From NCBI GenBank assembly GCA_014859985.1, contig JACZKN010000414.1, positions 1 to 9,583 of the forward strand: a stretch of 9,583 bases of DNA. Direction: 5' to 3'. Position 1 is the first letter of the stretch. Each line of letters begins with the position of its first letter. The notes beneath the pieces were generated by a model. The model searched no databases, was not told the DNA's origin, and saw only the letters and a program-made list of their open reading frames with translations. This DNA comes from Candidatus Krumholzibacteriia bacterium. Its GTDB lineage: Bacteria; Krumholzibacteriota; Krumholzibacteriia; LZORAL124-64-63. A program made the position numbers and the translations under genes. This document shows, piece by piece, positions 5,915-9,583 of the stretch.

Positions 5915-6978
5915 GTTCCGTCGTGCGCATCATCGCACTCACCAGCGGTGTCAGTTACCCCTCAAGCAGGTTGCGCGTAAGGCAGTGCGTGCCAGCTTTG
6001 GCCCGGCAAGGGGTCAATGTCCAGGAGTTCTGCCCCCGAATTGCGCAGCATGTGGAATTGCCGGGGGTATTGGGTCGGGTCCGGCGGCGCTATCTTTTCC
6101 CGGTCGTGGCTCTCCAGACAGCCGCCAATCTCGCGGGCCGCGTGCCGGCGGTCGTGGCCAGCCGTGGTGCTGACCTGGCCTGGATCAGCCGGACATTCGT
6201 GATCGGCCTGGAAGAGACCGTTAGATCATTGCGATGTCCACCGATTCTGGACGTCGATGACGCGATCTGGTTGACCACCCCCCGGGGGGTGTCAGCGGCG
6301 GCCGCGTTCGCGCAGCGGATGGCCGGCGTCATCGCTGGGAATGCGTACCTGGCGGAGTGGTACGGCAGATATTGTCCCAATGTGCAGATCGTTCCGACGG
6401 CGGTGGATTGCAGTCGCTTTGAGCCTCCGCCCGCCGGTACCAACGGCAGTTTCACCATCGGCTGGATGGGTACCTCCGGCAACTTTGGTCAGTTGGCTAT
6501 CGTCCGCGATGCCGTGGAACGGTTCCTGCGGGCCTATCCCGATGCACGTTGGCTTCTGGTCGCCGACCGGAGTCCGGGTTGGTGGCCACACGGATCGGCC
6601 CAGCACGAGTTCGTCCGCTGGTCGGCGGCGCAGGAGGTCCATTTGATGCAGCGGATGAGTGTCGGCCTGATGCCGCTGGAAGGCTCGCCCTGGACCCGTG
6701 GTAAGTGCAGCTACAAGATGCTGCAGAGCATGGCGGTTGGTTTGCCGGTGCTTGTCTCTCCGGTAGGAATGAATGTCGAAGTATTGGCTATGGGGGAGTG
6801 CGGTCTTGCCGCGCACACCGAGGAAGAATGGTATTCGGCATTCGTAGCGCTTAAGCGGGACGAGGCGCTGCGTGAGGCCCTTGGCCGCGCGGGGCGTTGC
6901 CTGGTCGAAACGCACTTCGACGTCCCCGTGATCGCGGCCAGGCTTGCTGAGGTGTTCCGAACTTGGGGTGACAAGTGA
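5911..6978 (+). CDS. GT4-like glycosyltransferase (first of two)
   Basis: This encodes 355 residues and is a GT-B type glycosyltransferase resembling family GT4. The N-terminal half has a Rossmann-like start (VVRIIALTSGVSYPSSRLR) and LDVDDAIW at 113-120, a short acidic motif seen in a subgroup of these enzymes. The donor-binding half starts near IGWMGTSG (183-190) and contains GLMPLEGSPWTRGKCSYKML (252-271) followed by QSMAVGLPVLVSPVG (272-286), the usual nucleotide-sugar-binding loop region. The classical E-x7-E is not intact here: the position often held by the second Glu is Q272. The enzyme should add a sugar to the lipid-linked repeat unit at the cytoplasmic face; sugar and linkage cannot be read from sequence. 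GTG 5911 overlaps the polymerase stop by 4 nt (GTGA) with AGAGGA at 5902-5907 upstream. G+C is intermediate (36/60 at 6481-6540), below the next gene. Confidence 0.85.
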   Translation: MSSVVRIIALTSGVSYPSSRLRVRQCVPALARQGVNVQEFCPRIAQHVELPGVLGRVRRRYLFPVVALQTAANLAGRVPAVVASRGADLAWISRTFVIGLEETVRSLRCPPILDVDDAIWLTTPRGVSAAAAFAQRMAGVIAGNAYLAEWYGRYCPNVQIVPTAVDCSRFEPPPAGTNGSFTIGWMGTSGNFGQLAIVRDAVERFLRAYPDARWLLVADRSPGWWPHGSAQHEFVRWSAAQEVHLMQRMSVGLMPLEGSPWTRGKCSYKMLQSMAVGLPVLVSPVGMNVEVLAMGECGLAAHTEEEWYSAFVALKRDEALREALGRAGRCLVETHFDVPVIAARLAEVFRTWGDK

Positions 6979-8153
6979 AGATACTCGTCAACGCCTCAAA
7001 CCTGGTCGTCGGCGGCGGCGTCCAAAAAGCCGTCCAGTTCGTCCGCGCCCTCGCGACCTGGGGCCAGGACCACCAATGGCATGCCGTCATCTCCCCGCAA
7101 GTCGAAGCCGGTCTCGGCACGATCCCCGAAACCCCACACGCGGTCATCGAAACCGCCTCGGTTTCCCCGGCCAGGCTGCTCGCCGGGAGGGTGACGACGG
7201 GGCGGATCGCTCGCATCGAGCGCGAGTTCGCGCCCGACGTCGTCTTTTCCGTCTGCGGCCCCGTCTACCAGCGCTTCCGCGCCACCCACGCCATGGGATT
7301 CGCCGTGGGCTGGCTCACGCACCCGTCGTCCCTCGCCTGGCAGGCCCTGCCGTCCCGCTACCGCAGCTTCCTGTTCCGGATGCGGCTCGCATGGTACGCC
7401 GCCTGGGTCCGCCAGGCCGACGGCTGGATCCTCGAGACCCACACCGCCGCCCACGGCATGACCCAGCGCCTGGACGCCGCTCCCAGCCAGCTCCACGTCG
7501 TGCCCAACTGCTGCTCCGATTTCTACTTCGACGCCGCCCGCGAGGGTGCCTCGCCCCACCCGGCCCTGGCCGCCCGCCCGCAGGGCGAACACCGCCTGCT
7601 GGTCTTCACCAGCTACAAGCCCCACAAGAACCTGGAGATCATCCCCGCCGTGGCGGCCGAGCTGCGGCGGCTCGATCCCGCCACCCCGGTCCGCTTCGTC
7701 TTCACCCTGCCGGACCGTTGGCCCTGGCACCGGCTGCAGGCTAGGGCCGGCCACCTGGGCGTGGCCGATCTGCTGGTCAACGTGGGGCCGGTGCCCGCCT
7801 ACGCGGGGCCCGAGCTCTACGCCGGCTGCAGCGCCCTGTTCATGCCCACGGTCCTGGAGACGTTCTCGGCCGCCTACCCCGAGGCCATGTGCATGCAGCG
7901 GCCGATCATCACCTCGGACCTCGATTTTGCCCGTGACATCTGCGGCGACGCCGCCGCATATTTCGACCCCACGGCCCCGCGGGTGGCCGCCGACGCGGTG
8001 CTCCGCGTCCTGGGGGACCCGGCCCGGGCGGCCGAGTTGGTGGCCCGCGGCCGCGAGCGCCTGCCCTCCTTCGGCACGGGGCAGGAGCGGTTCCAGGCCA
8101 CCCTGAGCGCCATCCTCACCATCGCCCGGGACCGGGAGAAGGGGACCAGGTGA
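6975..8153 (+). CDS. GT4 family glycosyltransferase (second of two)
   Basis: This encodes 392 residues of GT-B type. The N-terminus MKILVNASNLVVGGGVQKAV carries the Gly-rich acceptor-side loop (GGGVQ, 13-17). VFTSYKPHKNLEIIPAV at 210-226 is the linker and start of the donor domain, which typically binds the sugar-nucleotide phosphates. The C-terminal half has PTVLETFSAAYPEAM (291-305) with the canonical E295-x7-E303 of GT4 enzymes, followed by PIITSDLDFARDICGDAAAYF. The enzyme is expected to extend the polysaccharide repeat unit in the cytoplasm; donor sugar unknown. GTG 6975 overlaps the preceding stop by 4 nt (GTGA), with GGGGTG at 6965-6970 as a possible ribosome site. High G+C returns abruptly at this start, and codon use here and in the next gene matches the chain-length gene. 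Long open frames on the other strand and in other + frames across this gene are by-products of the G+C bias. Confidence 0.9.
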   Translation: MKILVNASNLVVGGGVQKAVQFVRALATWGQDHQWHAVISPQVEAGLGTIPETPHAVIETASVSPARLLAGRVTTGRIARIEREFAPDVVFSVCGPVYQRFRATHAMGFAVGWLTHPSSLAWQALPSRYRSFLFRMRLAWYAAWVRQADGWILETHTAAHGMTQRLDAAPSQLHVVPNCCSDFYFDAAREGASPHPALAARPQGEHRLLVFTSYKPHKNLEIIPAVAAELRRLDPATPVRFVFTLPDRWPWHRLQARAGHLGVADLLVNVGPVPAYAGPELYAGCSALFMPTVLETFSAAYPEAMCMQRPIITSDLDFARDICGDAAAYFDPTAPRVAADAVLRVLGDPARAAELVARGRERLPSFGTGQERFQATLSAILTIARDREKGTR

Positions 8154-9583
8154 CCGACCAGCCCGCGACGCCGGCCGACCGTGCGTCCGACCCCACCCTG
8201 GCCCGCAACTCCGCCCTCAACGCCCTGGGCACCGCCCTGGTCTACGCCGCCTACCTCGTGGCCACCTTCGTCTCCAACAAGGTGCTGGTCGGCGTCCTGG
8301 GCGCCGTCGCCTTCGGCCTGTTCCAGGTCTGCCTGCGCCTGTTGTCGTACGTGACCCCGGGCGAGGGCCCGGTCTCCCAGGCCCTGAAGTGGATCGTCGC
8401 CAGCCGCCACGCCACCTCCGATCCCCAGGACCTCAAGCGCACCGTGGGCAGCGCCCTGGTCTGGTGGGGCTGGCTGTCGGCGGGCATCCTCGTGCTGGGC
8501 GCGCTGGTCAGCTGGCAGGCGCCCTTCTTCATGCGCGACATCCCCGCCGGCATGGAGCAGGTGGTGCGCCTGACCTGCCTGGTGCTGGTCCTGCGCACCA
8601 TCATCAGCAACGGCGGCCGCGTCTTCGTGGCCCCGGTCCAGGGCGTGAACCTGGCCTACAAGGTGACCTTCACCGACGCCCTGCTGGAGGTGGTCAGGGG
8701 CGGCCTGCTGGTCGCGGCCGCGGCGATGGGCCTGGGCCTGCTGGGCCTCGCGCAGGCGCTGCTTCTGACGGCGCTGCTGTCGGTGGGCCTGTACTGGCGC
8801 CTGGCCCGGCGCTGGGTGCCCTGGTTCGGCATTGCCCGGCCCACGCGTCCGGACCTGGACCGGTTTTCGGGGTTCGGCGGCTGGCTGCTGGTCTCGAACG
8901 TGCTGTACCGGGTCCTGTTGATGAGCGACATCGTGCTGCTGGGCTGGGTCGCCGGCGGCGCCCGCGTCTCGGTGCTGACGTTCAGCCAGTACGTCTGCAA
9001 CTTCGGCGTCACCGTCGTGGTGCTGGCGGCGGTCGCCGTCGCCCCCGGCCTGGGCCGCCTCTTGGGCAGCGGCGAGCACGCCCGCGCCCGCGCCGTGCGC
9101 GAGGAGCTGCTGGCCCTGTGCTGGCTCTCGACCGTGGTCGTGGCCGTGGGCGTGCTCCTGTGGAACGGCCCCTTCGTCACCCTCTGGGTGGGCGCCGAGT
9201 TCTTCACCGGCCACGAGGTCAACGCGCTGATCGTCCTGCTGTTCGCCCAGACCGCGTTCATCCGCCTGGACGGCCTGGTCATCGACGTCTCCCTGGACAT
9301 CCGCCGCAAGGTGGCCTGGACCGCTTTCGCCACCGTCCTGGGGGTGGTCCTGGCGGTGGTCCTGGGGCGTACCCTGCACCTGGGCATGGCGGGGGTGCTG
9401 CTGGGCATGGGCATCGGCCGCGGGGTGCTGAGCCTGGTCTACCCGGTGATCGCGGCGCGCACCCTGGGCGCCCAGCGCGCGGGGCTGGGGGTGGCGTTCG
9501 TGCGCGCGTCGGTGGTGGGACTGGGGTTGATGGCCGGCGCCTGGTGGCTGGGGTCGCGATTGCCGGCGGTGGGGGTGCTGGCG
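8150..9583 (+). CDS. wzx: Wzx-like polysaccharide flippase (3' truncated by the window)
   Basis: Starting at GTG 8150, frame 2 stays open for 478 codons to the window end. The stop codon of the previous gene overlaps this start (GTGA 8150-8153), and GAAGGGGA at 8137-8144 is a good ribosome site. After a polar N-terminus of about 18 residues, ARNSALNALGTALVYAAYLVATFVSNKVLVGVLGAVAFGLFQ has the form of the first two helices of MOP-superfamily exporters (Polysacc_synt type). Some ten to twelve more hydrophobic helices follow, separated by short basic loops such as SRHATSDPQDLKR and LARRW. The protein should move the undecaprenyl-linked repeat unit across the inner membrane for the polymerase. At 478 residues it is close to full family length, so only a short tail is probably missing. 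A 501-codon open frame on the opposite strand (7874-9379) overlaps it and is a compositional artefact. Confidence 0.85.
   Translation, partial: MTDQPATPADRASDPTLARNSALNALGTALVYAAYLVATFVSNKVLVGVLGAVAFGLFQVCLRLLSYVTPGEGPVSQALKWIVASRHATSDPQDLKRTVGSALVWWGWLSAGILVLGALVSWQAPFFMRDIPAGMEQVVRLTCLVLVLRTIISNGGRVFVAPVQGVNLAYKVTFTDALLEVVRGGLLVAAAAMGLGLLGLAQALLLTALLSVGLYWRLARRWVPWFGIARPTRPDLDRFSGFGGWLLVSNVLYRVLLMSDIVLLGWVAGGARVSVLTFSQYVCNFGVTVVVLAAVAVAPGLGRLLGSGEHARARAVREELLALCWLSTVVVAVGVLLWNGPFVTLWVGAEFFTGHEVNALIVLLFAQTAFIRLDGLVIDVSLDIRRKVAWTAFATVLGVVLAVVLGRTLHLGMAGVLLGMGIGRGVLSLVYPVIAARTLGAQRAGLGVAFVRASVVGLGLMAGAWWLGSRLPAVGVLA

Noticed and set aside
6944..7744. 266-codon + strand frame overlapping both glycosyltransferases
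   Set aside because: Its product is mostly R, P and G, typical of an out-of-frame reading of GC-rich DNA, and it conflicts with two well-supported genes.
7874..9379. 501-codon open frame on the - strand
   Set aside because: It lies opposite the second glycosyltransferase and the flippase, its product is a low-complexity string rich in Q, H, G, D and A, and it has the look of a reverse-strand frame kept open by high third-position G+C.

Overview
The window comes from a GC-rich, probably Gram-negative bacterium. The polysaccharide genes at 3529-9583 are strongly G+C-rich (hand counts: 46/60 at 3841-3900, 41/60 at 8221-8280) and favour C or G at third codon positions. They form a Wzx/Wzy/Wzz-type surface-polysaccharide locus. 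No rRNA, tRNA or taxon-specific marker is present, so I do not name a lineage.

Layout. Positions 1-102 are the 3' end of an unidentified GC-rich gene. Positions 160-3448 look like an inserted block with a very different base composition (26/60 G+C at 241-300, 31/60 at 2221-2280). It holds two genes on the + strand, each with a leader of 38-39 nt and each followed by a short imperfect hairpin. The two hairpins share a 13-nt left arm, a 10-nt right arm and the same two bulged bases, and are flanked by RYYYAAC / GTTRRRY-like ends. That is the architecture of integron attC sites, so I read the block as two gene cassettes without an integrase in view. Cassette 1 carries a protein with two membrane segments, a long coiled coil and a possible winged-helix-like tail (198-1046). 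Cassette 2 carries a 743-residue ABC-type ATPase of the PrrC/RloC (AAA_13) class (1141-3372). It has complete ATPase motifs, a CPFC motif at the tip of its coiled coil and a C-terminal R-x3-E ... H pattern like that of anticodon nucleases. This is most likely a phage-defence island built from cassettes.

Positions 3529-9583 are a tightly packed polysaccharide operon on the + strand: Wzz-type chain-length regulator, Wzy-type polymerase, two GT4-like glycosyltransferases and a Wzx-type flippase that runs off the window. Every junction overlaps (8 nt at wzz/wzy, then GTGA three times), which implies one transcript with coupled translation. The glycosyltransferases would build the repeat unit on a lipid carrier, Wzx would flip it, Wzy would polymerise it and Wzz would set chain length. 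G+C falls sharply inside the polymerase gene near 5030 and stays lower until the end of the first glycosyltransferase, which suggests that the polymerase/transferase part was exchanged by recombination.

The most interesting signal is the cassette pair: an RloC-like nuclease and an undescribed membrane coiled-coil protein on adjacent attC-type cassettes, with no type I restriction genes in view, beside a cell-surface polysaccharide locus.
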